In this document: one piece after another, positions 1 through 7,893 of the stretch
How the letters are laid out: every line of letters starts with the position of its first letter
Numbering within the stretch: the stretch's first letter is position 1
NCBI RefSeq assembly: GCF_001715295.1
Contig: NZ_MDKB01000005.1
Coordinates: 497,645 to 561,644, forward strand
Origin: Streptomyces griseus
GTDB taxonomy: Bacteria > Actinomycetota > Actinomycetes > Streptomycetales > Streptomycetaceae
Direction: 5' to 3'
Length of the DNA stretch: 64,000 nt
Position numbers and translations under genes: made by a program
The notes under the pieces: generated by a model
The model's input: the letters and a program-made list of their open reading frames with translations, nothing else
What the model was told of the DNA's origin: nothing
Databases searched by the model: none

Positions 1-217
1 CGCGGCCGCGGCGAGGAGGTTGTAGTCCTCGTCGGGACATGCGGGGTCGAGGAGCCGGACGGACTCGTCGAAGAGACCCTCCATACGTTTCGACGAGTTG
101 TCGGTAATCGGTGGGCACGGGTGTCCCGAGCTCCTGCTCGACTGCCTGCCAGTCACGTGGGTGGCGAGGCTGGGACGAGGGGATCAGTTCGACGAGGCGC
201 TCCACCGCTGGGTGCAT
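1..217 (-). pseudogene. SUKH (SMI1/KNR4) family protein, frameshifted and cut by the window edge
   Basis: From an ATG the minus strand encodes an N-terminus starting MHPAVERLVELIP, followed by a DWQAVEQELG segment and a PTDYRQLVETYGG segment. This is the usual start of Streptomyces SUKH proteins (Trp, then E..LG, then DY..L...YGG). At a run of three G residues (plus-strand 77-79) the frame is lost. The next family block, GLFDESVRLLDP followed by CPDEDYNLL, continues in another frame; removing one G restores YGGLF. SUKH proteins are often immunity proteins against polymorphic toxins or general protein-binding modules. The rest of the gene lies outside the window. The shift could be a true inactivating mutation or a sequencing error; the family assignment is from remembered family sequence. 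Confidence 0.7.
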
Positions 218-512
218 GTCCGGGCTTCTTCCGCTGTTGGCCTGGATCCGTTTGGGGACGTGCAGGATAGTGACGAGGTTGGTGGTGCCACCGCCTTCGT
301 AAGGGGTGAAGCTGAAACCCTTGTTGCCTCTGGCTACGATGGTGAGACGTCCCGGACCCTGGAAACCCCTCTCACCGAGGGCGAGTCCGGCACCTAACGG
401 TCCACCCTCACCCCGCCTCCGGCCAGGGCCCCGCCACGGGTGACCTGCTCCTGGGTGGCCGCACCTGCGGTCACCCAGGCGTGCCCCTCGCTCATCCAAG
501 GAACCAACGCAC
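218..512. other. Gene-poor stretch upstream of two outward-facing genes
   Basis: No convincing gene. The minus-strand frame that feeds into the SUKH start stays open for about 180 more bases, but third-position G+C is lower than in real genes here and no family is recognised. It is probably the promoter region of the SUKH gene plus the 5' region of the lysine-rich gene. Confidence 0.4.
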
Positions 513-1031
513 GTGGTACGCCTCAACCAGTCCAGCAACCCTCGTTCGGTCGTCGTCCAGACCTCGGGCACGGACTGGGGCGCCCGTGCCGCAGTGCAGC
601 GGCGGAACAGCGGCGCCGAGTCCCCCATACCCAAGCGGCAGCCCGCGAAGATCAAGGCGTTGCAGCAGACCATCGGGGTGGCCGGCTCGGCCATCAAAAG
701 GAAGCGCTGGCACGAGGCGCGCTACGCGCTCAGCCGGGCTCGGGCGCTCACCAACGCCCTCCCCACCAACGTGGCCGTCCAGGAACGCGAGAAGCTCTCG
801 GCGCCCCGCAAGAAGTACGCGGCGCGCAACACACCGGCCGCGAAGAACGCCAGGCAGGCGAAGGCGGCGCCGACCAAGCGTGCGGGCGGGAAGAACCCCG
901 CCCCGAAGAAGTCCACGGCGAAGAAGGCAGCGCAGAATCATAAGCCCGGGCCCGTCCGCGATCTCGGTGACCGTTTCATCGACCGTGCGGCCCTCGGTTA
1001 CGCCCCCACGGGCAAGACAAAAGGACCCTGA
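513..1031 (+). CDS. Hypothetical lysine-rich basic protein
   Basis: A 172-residue protein of unknown function. The GTG start is preceded by an AAGGA ribosome-binding site about 10 bases upstream. Residues 1-45 are polar, residues 45-95 look helical (AKIKALQQT, then RKRWHEARYALSRA), and residues 95-150 form a Lys/Ala/Pro-rich tail with several KK and AAK pairs, reminiscent of histone H1-like or ribosome/nucleoid-associated tails. The strong third-position G+C bias supports coding in this frame over the overlapping minus-strand frame. No signal peptide or membrane segment is visible. Nucleic-acid binding is an inference from charge only. It has no operon partner. Confidence 0.6.
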   Translation: MVRLNQSSNPRSVVVQTSGTDWGARAAVQRRNSGAESPIPKRQPAKIKALQQTIGVAGSAIKRKRWHEARYALSRARALTNALPTNVAVQEREKLSAPRKKYAARNTPAAKNARQAKAAPTKRAGGKNPAPKKSTAKKAAQNHKPGPVRDLGDRFIDRAALGYAPTGKTKGP

Positions 1032-1041
1032 GCACGGCGAA

Positions 1042-1076
1042 GGCGTGCCGCCTGCCGCTCCCGCAGTCGGCACGCC
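1042..1076. terminator. Bidirectional hairpin between convergent genes
   Basis: A 9-bp perfect inverted repeat (GGCGTGCCG/CGGCACGCC) with a 17-base loop lies between the 3' ends of the lysine-rich gene and the DUF397 gene. Its position and G+C-rich stem suit a shared terminator. Confidence 0.55.
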
Positions 1077-1086
1077 CTCAAGTTGC

Positions 1087-1272
1087 TCAGCACTCCGACG
1101 CGAACCGCACGAACCGTCCCCAGCCTTCGCGGTCCATCGCGAGGGCTGGACGGGTCACGTCCTTGGAGTCCCGTACGTGGATGGCCTGCTCGGTGACGGC
1201 GACCTCTACGCAGTCGTCGCCCGAGCTACCGCTGTAGCTCGACTTGAACCAGGCGAGTTCCGTCATGCCCAT
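1087..1272 (-). CDS. DUF397 domain protein
   Basis: A 61-residue single-domain DUF397 protein. It shows the family signature: W(F)KSSYSG near residue 8, a CVEVA block around residue 21 and VRDSKD around residue 33. DUF397 proteins are small partners of WhiJ-type HTH regulators in Streptomyces, where such trios modulate development. It is translationally coupled to the upstream HTH gene: its ATG lies inside the last codons of that gene (10-base overlap). Function is inferred from family and context only. Confidence 0.9.
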   Translation of the reverse strand: MGMTELAWFKSSYSGSSGDDCVEVAVTEQAIHVRDSKDVTRPALAMDREGWGRFVRFASEC

Positions 1273-2096
1273 GTCTCTCCTCGCAGTCGCTCCAGCAAGG
1301 CCCGGGAGTCTTTGGGGTGCAGGGCCTGCGACCGCAGTGTGTCATAGCGCTGCTGGAGGACTCTCACCTCTTTCGAGTCACCAATCAGCCGCCCGCTTTC
1401 CTGGCCCTCGGAGTACGCGAGTCGACGCCCTTCCAGGGTCTCCAGCAGACGCAAGGGCCCATCCATGCACGAGTGGTACTCGGCTTCCAAGGGCATGATC
1501 TGCAACGCCACATTGCGAGGCAACGTGCGCTCCAGAACGTAGCTCAGCTGCTCCCGCCAAACCTCGGCCCCGCCCAGCCTGCGTCGCAGGACCGCTTCCT
1601 CAATGATGAAGTGGAACGGAACTGTCGGACGCTCGGACAGCATTCGCTGCCGCTCCATCCTCGCCGCGACCTGAGCCTCCAACTGCTCATCCGTCAGCAG
1701 CGGAATCCGGTTCTCGAAGAGTGCCCGCGCATAGCCCTCCGACTGCAACAACCCCGGCACCAGCCGGCACTCGTACGTGGACAGGCTCACCGCTTCCCGC
1801 TCCAGCCGTGCCCACCGCCGGAACCACGCCGCGAGTCCGGCCTCGCCCCGGGTGAGATGCCGGGCGGCCTTCCGCAGCGCCCCCGTGTTCCCGGTCGCCT
1901 CCTCCGCATGCTCCACGAACACCTCGTCCGCCATCCGGCGCCCCAACTCCACCGACTCCACCGTGTGTTTGGAGTACCGGACCCGCTCGCCGAACTCGGT
2001 CCGGCTGAGGCCGGCGTGTTCACGTAGCGCCTGGACCACCGCGCCGAACGTCCGCATGCTGTCCGACGGATGAGGCTCCCGCTCCCAGTCCCCCAC
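1263..2096 (-). CDS. XRE-family HTH regulator with DUF5753 (WhiJ-like)
   Basis: A 277-residue cytoplasmic DNA-binding regulator. An N-terminal XRE helix-turn-helix (about residues 15-65: FGAVVQALREHAGLSRTEF, then YSKHTVESVELG) is followed by a DUF5753 ligand/partner domain (about 90-265, with the typical YECRLVPGLLQSEGYARAL region). The GTG start is chosen because AGGGGG lies about 6 bases upstream and the product then has normal family length; the open frame continues upstream but without family similarity. A later ATG (plus-strand 2055-2057) is a second option. It overlaps the DUF397 gene and is divergent from an RsbW/AbaA-type ATPase, the classic whiJ-like arrangement. It probably autoregulates this locus. 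Confidence 0.88.
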   Translation of the reverse strand: MGDWEREPHPSDSMRTFGAVVQALREHAGLSRTEFGERVRYSKHTVESVELGRRMADEVFVEHAEEATGNTGALRKAARHLTRGEAGLAAWFRRWARLEREAVSLSTYECRLVPGLLQSEGYARALFENRIPLLTDEQLEAQVAARMERQRMLSERPTVPFHFIIEEAVLRRRLGGAEVWREQLSYVLERTLPRNVALQIMPLEAEYHSCMDGPLRLLETLEGRRLAYSEGQESGRLIGDSKEVRVLQQRYDTLRSQALHPKDSRALLERLRGETWA

Positions 2097-2424
2097 CGAA
2101 ACCCCCTGAGCGCCACCGCACCCGGCCGCCTCCCCCACACCGCTGTCCATCCGCGCCTGCCTCTCGCAGCACCGCACCGCGACGGCTCCTGACACCGCCC
2201 CGGGCTCACCACTCAGCGTGACGGGCCGGGCATCGTACCGTCCACTCTTCGTGCCCGTACGCTGACTCCGCGTACGGGGTGCGGCTCTCGCCCCCCAGGC
2301 GCTTCCGGCCGTCACTCTTGCGCGTGAACCACGCGCTGTCCCACCTCGGCCGACCCCCACCCGCACCTTCTCCCAGCTCCTGTCGTCCACGCGGCGCGGC
2401 GCACGGCTGGCCAGACTGCTCGCC

Positions 2425-2778
2425 GTGACCGAGCTGCGCACCTGGGGCGCCCCGCACGACCTCACGGAGCGCGCCGAACTCGTGGTCGCGGAGCTCGCCG
2501 CCAAGGCCGTCCTCCACGGCCTCGTACCGGGTCACTGCTTCCGGCTCACGCTCGCCTTCGACCCGGCGGCCGGACGTCTCCGCATCGAGGTCACCGACGC
2601 CCGCGGGGATGTGTACCCGCAGCCCTGCACGGCGGACACCGCACCCGAGGGGCTGCGCACCGGCGGACGAGGCCTGCTGCTCGTCGCCACCCTCGCCGAC
2701 CACTGGACTACCGCCCCCCGCCCACCCGGCGGCAAGACCGTCCGCGCCGAGCTCCTCGACACCCGGACGGGCGTGTGA
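2425..2778 (+). CDS. RsbW-like ATP-binding protein (HATPase_c_2), 5' end problematic
   Basis: Anti-sigma-factor-like ATPase domain with the N-box helix (ELVVAELAAKAVLHG), a glycine-rich G-box (TGGRGLLLVATLADHW) and the closing GGKTVRAEL strand. The GTG gives 117 residues but has no ribosome-binding site. Family similarity continues in frame upstream (SSTRRGARLARLLAV before TELRTWG), back to about 2350, yet no ATG, GTG or TTG occurs in that frame before a TGA at 2263. Either a frameshift separates the true start from the domain or the protein is N-terminally clipped. It belongs to the WhiJ-like trio with the divergent HTH and DUF397 genes. Confidence 0.75.
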   Translation: MTELRTWGAPHDLTERAELVVAELAAKAVLHGLVPGHCFRLTLAFDPAAGRLRIEVTDARGDVYPQPCTADTAPEGLRTGGRGLLLVATLADHWTTAPRPPGGKTVRAELLDTRTGV

Positions 2779-3055
2779 GCACGCTGCCGGGAAAGGGGTA
2801 CAGACCCGTCAGGCGTTCCCGTCGTAATGGCGTGCCCCTGACAAGCACCCACTTGGGAGTGTCGGGCGCGGCGGCTCCGGACACAAGAGGCGGTGACCGG
2901 TCCGCCAACGGCCCTCCACGACTCCGGATACGGTCTTGAGGCGTCAAGTCGTTGCGATGCGCGTCGATTCCGGTCACCTCGAGGACGCTTCCCCGCAGGT
3001 TCGTGCGCAGCACCTCGAAGAGAGCGGATGGCGACAGCCGTCACGGAGCAGCCGC
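2779..3055. other. Intergenic, no gene seen
   Basis: Convergent gap between the ATPase and the metalloprotease. No open frame here resembles a known family; only the hairpin at its right end is notable. Confidence 0.4.
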
Positions 3056-3092
3056 CGCCCCGCCGGGTCCAGGCCCCGGACCTGGCGGGGCG
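3056..3092 (-). terminator. Hairpin after the metalloprotease gene
   Basis: A 15-bp inverted repeat with one mismatch and a 7-base loop sits directly beyond the protease stop codon. This is a strong G+C-rich stem suitable for termination in either direction. Confidence 0.6.
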
Positions 3093-3099
3093 GAGAGCG

Positions 3100-4140
3100 T
3101 CAAACGCCGGGTATGCCCCGGGCAGCGAATGCCTGGCGGACCGCGTCGGCCTCATGGGCCCCGTACATGTCCTGGGCGGTAGCGATCGTCTTCAGCGCCG
3201 CGTCCTCGAAGCTGGTGTCCGGCGCGAAGCCGAACTGGGCGTTGACGATGATCCGGTCCGCGGTGCGCGCCCCCAGTGCCGTGCGGATGTCGAAGAGGGC
3301 GCGGGACCAGATCTCCCCGTCCGCGTGTACCTCACCCACCTTGTCCGCGTAGGTCTTGTCACCATCCACCCTGCGCAGACAGTGCGGCAGACTCGACGTG
3401 TAGCTGACGGAGTCCCAGTCGCCGACGCAGGCGAGATCGGTGTCGCGAGGCCAGCCGTACTTCGCGTCGGCGTGGTCGCCCACGGAGACTGCCAGGTAGT
3501 CACCGAACGCCTCCCCGATGGAGCCGGCCTCCTCGGACGTGCCGAAGCCGGGGACTTGGGCGTTGTGCACGGCGTGACCGTACTCGTGGACGATGACCTC
3601 GGCGTCCTCGGCGTCGTCCACACCGCCCTTGCCGAAGCGGATCTCGGCCTTCTTGTCGGTGAAGAAGGAGTTGTCCGCGCCCCACTGGTTGATGCGTACC
3701 GGCTGCTGCCGCGCGTTGGCGGCGGGCAGTTCGCTGCCGAAACCGAGGCTCTGCAGGTACTCCTGCGACTCGTTGACCCAGAAGTAGGCCATGACCTGCT
3801 CGAACTGGTCGCTGTGGCGGTCGTAGACGTACGCACCGTCGATCGGGCGCGCCGCTGAGCCGGTCTCCGACCGGACCGTCACCCAGGCGCCGCTGAGGGA
3901 GCCGCTGCCGTCGAGGTTGCGCAGCGCCGCAGTGGCGTAGGCCGACGCCGGCACGGCGGTGGCCGCGTCCTTGTCGTCGGTCAGGCCCTGGTCACCGGTA
4001 GCCTGAACCGGGTTGACCATGAAGACCCGGGCCGAGGGGTCCTGTGCGGCCGAGGCGGGAATCTGCGGTCCGAGAACGGCGGCCGCCGCCAGGACGCCGA
4101 TCGAGGCCCTGAACAGCCGGCGGTTGATGGGATGGGGCAT
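3100..4140 (-). CDS. Secreted M36/M4-like zinc metallopeptidase
   Basis: A 346-residue exported protease. The ATG follows a strong GGAGGAACG ribosome-binding site. Residues 1-32 form a signal peptide: an NRRLF basic start, an AAAAVLG hydrophobic core and an ASA-A cleavage motif. The zinc-binding HEYGH is at residues 185-189, and the third ligand lies in IGEAFGDYLAVS around residue 210, a gluzincin arrangement (HExxH plus E..GD) as in fungalysin (M36) and related proteins. The protein is shorter than full fungalysins and lacks a recognisable long FTP propeptide, so it may be a compact variant. It probably degrades extracellular protein. It is transcribed alone. Confidence 0.82.
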   Translation of the reverse strand: MPHPINRRLFRASIGVLAAAAVLGPQIPASAAQDPSARVFMVNPVQATGDQGLTDDKDAATAVPASAYATAALRNLDGSGSLSGAWVTVRSETGSAARPIDGAYVYDRHSDQFEQVMAYFWVNESQEYLQSLGFGSELPAANARQQPVRINQWGADNSFFTDKKAEIRFGKGGVDDAEDAEVIVHEYGHAVHNAQVPGFGTSEEAGSIGEAFGDYLAVSVGDHADAKYGWPRDTDLACVGDWDSVSYTSSLPHCLRRVDGDKTYADKVGEVHADGEIWSRALFDIRTALGARTADRIIVNAQFGFAPDTSFEDAALKTIATAQDMYGAHEADAVRQAFAARGIPGV

Positions 4141-4512
4141 CGTTCCTCCAGAACCCGGGGGGAGTGGCGTCGCGCCGCGGCAGTCTCCCCCATCACATCC
4201 TGTTTGACCAGTGCGTGCCGGTGGGCCTTCGCCCGACGCTCGCGGGGCCGGTCCGCAGGGGGAAGCAGTCACCACGTCGGCGCGCCGCCTCAGTTCACCG
4301 TCCTCTCCGGCGCTTGGTCGATGCCCCTGACGGGGACCGCCTCAGTCGGACTTATCCGAAACCGGACAGTTGTCATCGAAGGTTGGTGACCGCTAGGTTT
4401 TCTCACCGAAGGGTTTAGTGATCGTTTACGGTTGTCTGCCCGCGAAGATGGTGGGGGAACCGGTACGCGCGTACGGCGATCCCCTGCTCAGCGCCCGTGA
4501 TGGGAGACTCTG
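4141..4512. other. Divergent promoter region
   Basis: Holds the upstream regions of the metalloprotease (minus) and DinB-fold gene (plus). A relatively A+T-rich patch around 4390-4435 may contain promoter elements; no gene is seen. Confidence 0.4.
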
Positions 4513-4995
4513 ATGGGCTCGTTCGATGTGCCGTTGGATGACGAACGCACCCAGCTCGATGCGTTCGTCACGGAGTATCGGAGCGCCCTCGAGGTAACCC
4601 TCGACGGTCTCACCGAGGAGCAGGCCCGCCGCCGGCTCGTCCCGTCGGCGACAACATTGCTCGGACTGCTCAAGCACGTCACGTGGATGCAGCGGGTGTG
4701 GTTCGAGGAGTGCGTCGGCGGCACGTCCCGTCGAGAGCTCGGCTTGGTTCAGAGCCCGGACGAGTCCTTCCGGCTCGCCGACGACGACACCGTCGCCTCC
4801 GTCACGGCGGCCCACCGGGAGGCCTGCGCGACGGCCCGGGCGGTGGTCGCCGACCTGCCACTGGACACCGTCGTGACCGGCCACCGTGCCGGCCCACGCA
4901 CGCTGCGCTGGGTGTACTTGCAGGTCCTCCGCGAGCTGGCCCACCACTGCGGGCACGCCGACATCCTGCGCGAGCAGCTACTGGCCGGCGACTGA
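4513..4995 (+). CDS. DinB-fold protein (DUF664)
   Basis: A 160-residue four-helix DinB/DUF664 family protein. It shows the family pattern of an N-terminal LTEEQARRRLVPSATTLLG segment, a first His in LLKHVTWMQ, a WFEE motif, and a C-terminal His-rich LAHHCGHADILREQL helix, giving the three-His metal site typical of mycothiol-dependent DinB enzymes. Many actinobacterial members are thiol-S-transferases or isomerases of unknown substrate. GGGAG lies just upstream of the ATG. It stands alone. Confidence 0.85.
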   Translation: MGSFDVPLDDERTQLDAFVTEYRSALEVTLDGLTEEQARRRLVPSATTLLGLLKHVTWMQRVWFEECVGGTSRRELGLVQSPDESFRLADDDTVASVTAAHREACATARAVVADLPLDTVVTGHRAGPRTLRWVYLQVLRELAHHCGHADILREQLLAGD

Positions 4996-5144
4996 CTCCG
5001 CTGACAGCCCAGCGGGCCCCGGCAGGACGAGGTCCGGCCTTGTTCACGCGTTCCAGGAACGTCTGTTGCTCAGCGCGGGGATCGCCCGGTTCCCCGCGAG
5101 AGTGATGTCTTTGAGTTTCGGTTCTGGCCCGATTTCTGTAAAGC
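4996..5144. other. Intergenic, possible decayed DNA
   Basis: No gene is recognised between the DinB gene and the transposase-like fragment; base composition is less biased than in neighbouring genes, consistent with decayed sequence. Confidence 0.3.
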
Positions 5145-5275
5145 ATCCACGCTCCGTGACCATTGGCCGCGACCGGCTGGGCCCGGTCCTCCGGCGGCAG
5201 ACTCCACGGCCGGCCCTTGCGGACCGGCGTCCGCACCCTGGCCCGATTGACCCTCATCGGGTACGAAGCCATCAT
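5145..5275 (-). pseudogene. Degenerate fragment of an IS transposase N-terminus
   Basis: In the minus-strand frame a short segment reads TPVRKGRPWSLPPEDR, close to the conserved start of actinobacterial IS4/IS5-type DDE transposases (a GRPW.L..EDR..LVA block before the HTH). The following residues (VAANGHG) diverge at once and no DDE domain follows, so only about 40 codons remain. It lies next to a truncated phospholipase D-like gene, consistent with an old insertion. The assignment rests on one short motif. Confidence 0.4.
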
Positions 5276-5436
5276 GACCCCACCCGCAGCCCTGGCTGCA
5301 TAACCCCGATGACCTGCCCCACGTCCTGGCAGTCCCTTCTTTGCACGTCCACCTGGGCAGGGTGGCTCCTCGCCCTTGTGGCTGCCCGCACTCCCTGGCC
5401 GGTCCTGACGTGGGTCCCCGAGCGCGTCCAACTCGG
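5276..5436. other. Intergenic between two gene remnants
   Basis: No recognisable coding content between the transposase-like fragment and the phospholipase-like fragment. Confidence 0.3.
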
Positions 5437-5727
5437 TCAGAAGACGCCGCCGTACTGGGACTCCGCGAGAGCGGCGGCGCGCTGGTCGCGGAAGTTCGTC
5501 ACATAGGCGTCGTGCATCTCGGGACCGGCGTACTTCAAGAGTGTCTCGTCGTTGGCGGTGAGCGCCAGGCCGGTGTAGGTGTGACTGCCCGTGAAGACCA
5601 GCTTCTGATCCCTCACGCCCTTGTACGAACCCTCGATCAGCAGGTACTTGGTGTGGGTGGTCGTACCGGTGAACCGAGCCCAGTGGCCCACGTCGCCTGC
5701 GAGCGACTCGAGGCGGTGGTTCGTCAT
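5437..5727 (-). pseudogene. C-terminal fragment of a phospholipase D-like protein
   Basis: The 96-codon frame contains THTKYLLIEG, an HxK motif in its usual context, and DQKLVFTGSHTYTGLAL with AND shortly after. Together these match the second catalytic half of PLD-superfamily proteins (HxKx4D region, G..N/H). Intact relatives have two such halves and several hundred residues, so about three quarters of the protein is missing. No ribosome-binding site precedes the first ATG. It is best read as a remnant; a start further upstream or a translated fragment cannot be excluded. Confidence 0.6.
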
Positions 5728-6216
5728 CCGGGCGGGCCCTGCACGCCATGATCAACAGGCCGCACCAAGACCGCACATCGGCGCCAGAGCCGGGGGAGCG
5801 TGAGTACACGATGGGGCCGCGCACGACGGCCCCTGGCACTTGGTGCGGCCGGACAAGACCCGTACGGTCAGGCCTTGCCGACGCCACCCGAGAACGACAA
5901 CCTGACCTGACGGTTGGTGTTGCTCCTGTCCGTGTCCACCGAACTCCGCTGAGGCGACCCAGGCTGTTCCGCCGCTGCGCACACCGGGCCCGTCTTCCAG
6001 GGCCCTCCTTCTCGGGATGGCAGGGTGTCACGCAGGATTACGCCTCGCCCGGATCCCGCAGGCCGGGCCTGACCGTACGAACTGGTGTCGGCGAACTCAC
6101 TCCTTCTGGTAGCGGTCGTCTCCTCACCGTCGCGCCTCTCCCGCTACGTGGTTACGTAGGAGCACTCATTGAGCCGAGTCCGGGGATCGACGGACCGCAC
6201 GAGACAGGTGACGGAC
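5728..6216. other. Gene-poor stretch upstream of the EF-hand gene
   Basis: No gene is supported. It probably contains debris of the PLD-like gene and the promoter of the EF-hand gene. An AGGAG is present at 6158-6162 in front of an in-frame TTG at 6169, an alternative start for the downstream gene. Confidence 0.35.
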
Positions 6217-6750
6217 ATGCGAACCGAGGCCACCAAGAGGGTCGAGCTGATCTTCTCCCTCTTCGACGCCAACGGCAACGGGGTCCTCGACTCCGGCGAC
6301 TTCGACCTCATGACGGGACGTGTTCTGGAAGCGGCGGTCGCATCGGACGACGGCGCCAAGGAGGCCATCCGGGCCGCGTTCCGCCGTTACTGGACCACGC
6401 TGGCCACGGAGCTGGACGCCAACGGCGACGGTGTGATCTCCGTCGACGAGTTCCGTCCGTTCGTGCTCGATCCCGAGCGATTCGGTCCCACGATCACCGA
6501 GTTCGCCGAGGCACTCGCCGTACTCGGCGACCCTGACGGGGACGGCCTGATCGAGCGCCCTCTCTTCGTATCGCTGATGACGGCGATCGGCTTCGCGGAG
6601 GCGAACATCCACGCGCTGTTCGACGCCTTCGGCCCGGACGCCGAGGACCGCATCACCGTGACCACGTGGGCCAGGGGCATCGTGGACTACTACGCCCCGG
6701 ATCTGGGCGGGATTCCGGCTGACCAGCTGGTGACTGTCCGGGCCGTCTGA
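6217..6750 (+). CDS. Calerythrin-like EF-hand calcium-binding protein
   Basis: A 177-residue cytosolic protein with four EF-hand-like segments. Loop 1 begins at Asp17 (DANGNGVLDSGD), loop 2 near Asp67 (DANGDGVISVDE) and loop 3 near Asp105 (DPDGDGLIERP, imperfect at position 12); the fourth around residue 137 (GPDAEDRITV) is degenerate. This pattern matches actinobacterial calerythrin-type calcium sensors or buffers. The ATG start fits family length (MRTEA start); an in-frame TTG 48 bases upstream has a better AGGAG and would add 16 residues. It is convergent with the methyltransferase operon and ends in a strong hairpin. Confidence 0.85.
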   Translation: MRTEATKRVELIFSLFDANGNGVLDSGDFDLMTGRVLEAAVASDDGAKEAIRAAFRRYWTTLATELDANGDGVISVDEFRPFVLDPERFGPTITEFAEALAVLGDPDGDGLIERPLFVSLMTAIGFAEANIHALFDAFGPDAEDRITVTTWARGIVDYYAPDLGGIPADQLVTVRAV

Positions 6751-6762
6751 CACGGCCCGGAC
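6736..6762. terminator. Perfect 11-bp hairpin with the stop codon in its loop
   Basis: GTCCGGGCCGT and ACGGCCCGGAC pair perfectly around the 5-base loop CTGAC, which contains the TGA of the EF-hand gene. It probably terminates the EF-hand transcript and possibly the convergent operon. Confidence 0.7.
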
Positions 6763-6897
6763 CTGAGCGTTCCGGGGCGGCGAGAGCCGTCCCGGGACGC
6801 CGCCGGTCAGCACGCCCCGGGCCCCACGTGCGCGGGCGTCGGCCCCCGTGCGGTCACGGCGGTGCACGGCCCGTGCGGACGTCGTCGTGAGCGGACG

Positions 6898-7893
6898 TCA
6901 GGGCTGGGGCTTGTGCGCGAAGACCCACCGGTTCCCCTGCAGCGCGTCGTTCGGCTCGGGAAGGGGACCACGTCCCAGCAGGCGGGTGAATTCGAAGGGC
7001 GTGTGCATCGAGGTGGACCAACCCTTGGCCGCCAGATCGCCCGCGGAGTCGGGGCGCGGCCCCCTGTCGAAGAGGTCGAGCAGATCGATGCCGATGTGTT
7101 CCCGCGTCGCCGTGTAGATCGGGCTGTCGCGGTACGCCAGCAGGTCCTTCTCCAGCTTGGCCTCGAATGCGAGGGCGCTGCCCCCGGTGGTGAGCCGGTC
7201 CACCGTGTCGATGAGGTACGTCTCGGCGGGGCCGGGCAGGTAGAAGAGCAGGCCCTCTGCCAGCCAGACGCTCGGGGCGGCCGGGTCGAAGCCGACAGAG
7301 GTCAGCGCGGTGACCCAGTCGGCGCGCAGGTCGACCGGTACCGGGACCCGCTTCGTCTTCGGGGCGGCCGACAGGCCCGTGAGCACCTGTTGCTTGAAGG
7401 CCAGCACACCCTCCCTGTCGATCTCGAAGACGACGCAGTCGGCCGGCAGGTCCAGCCGGAAGGCGCGCGTGTCCAATCCCGCCCCGAGCAGGACCACTTG
7501 GCGGACTCCCGTACCGACCGACCGGTGGAGGAACTCGTCGAGGACTCTGGTCCGCAGACCGAAGTAGCGGGCGAACCTCCCCCACAACGGGTTGTCGTCC
7601 CCGTCCGGGACCTGTTGGATGCTCAGCGGCCAGTCCGTGCACGCGGGGGCAGCGCGCACGAAGTGCTCCGCGTAGACGTCCCGGGCCAGGCTGTCGTGGC
7701 GGTGGGTCTCGATCGCGCGCGCGGCGGCGACCAGGAGGGCGGTCAGTCCCACGCCCGCGTCCACGCCTTCCACGCCCTCCGCGCCGGTCCGCCGCGTCGC
7801 CGTCGTGATCGTCTCCCCTTCTGTGGGAGCGAAGAACATGGAAGGGTCGCCGGTGGGATGGCGGGGGTCTCCGGTGGTGGACGTTTCACTCAT
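6898..7893 (-). CDS. Class I SAM-dependent methyltransferase (LCM/TIGR00027 type)
   Basis: A 331-residue methyltransferase of the leucine-carboxyl-methyltransferase-like family common in actinobacteria. Visible signatures are TALLVAAARAIE near residue 51, the SAM-binding VVLLGAGLDTRAFR at about 133-146, FEIDREGVLAFKQ after it, and WLAEGLLFYLP in the C-terminal half. Such enzymes methylate carboxylates or hydroxyls of small molecules. It is the last gene of the minus-strand furan-type operon; its ATG overlaps the stop of the alcohol dehydrogenase by 4 bases (ATGA), so it is translationally coupled. An inferred role is O-methylation of the furan acid or alcohol made by the upstream enzymes. Confidence 0.85.
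   Translation of the reverse strand: MSETSTTGDPRHPTGDPSMFFAPTEGETITTATRRTGAEGVEGVDAGVGLTALLVAAARAIETHRHDSLARDVYAEHFVRAAPACTDWPLSIQQVPDGDDNPLWGRFARYFGLRTRVLDEFLHRSVGTGVRQVVLLGAGLDTRAFRLDLPADCVVFEIDREGVLAFKQQVLTGLSAAPKTKRVPVPVDLRADWVTALTSVGFDPAAPSVWLAEGLLFYLPGPAETYLIDTVDRLTTGGSALAFEAKLEKDLLAYRDSPIYTATREHIGIDLLDLFDRGPRPDSAGDLAAKGWSTSMHTPFEFTRLLGRGPLPEPNDALQGNRWVFAHKPQP

Noticed and set aside
2097..2504. 135-residue N-terminal extension of the HTH regulator
   Set aside because: No similarity upstream of the HTH; a GTG with good AGGGGG gives the normal family length.
4802..6031. 409-codon minus-strand open frame
   Set aside because: A chance G+C-rich frame; it overlaps the DinB gene antisense and only a 40-codon transposase-like piece inside it is meaningful.
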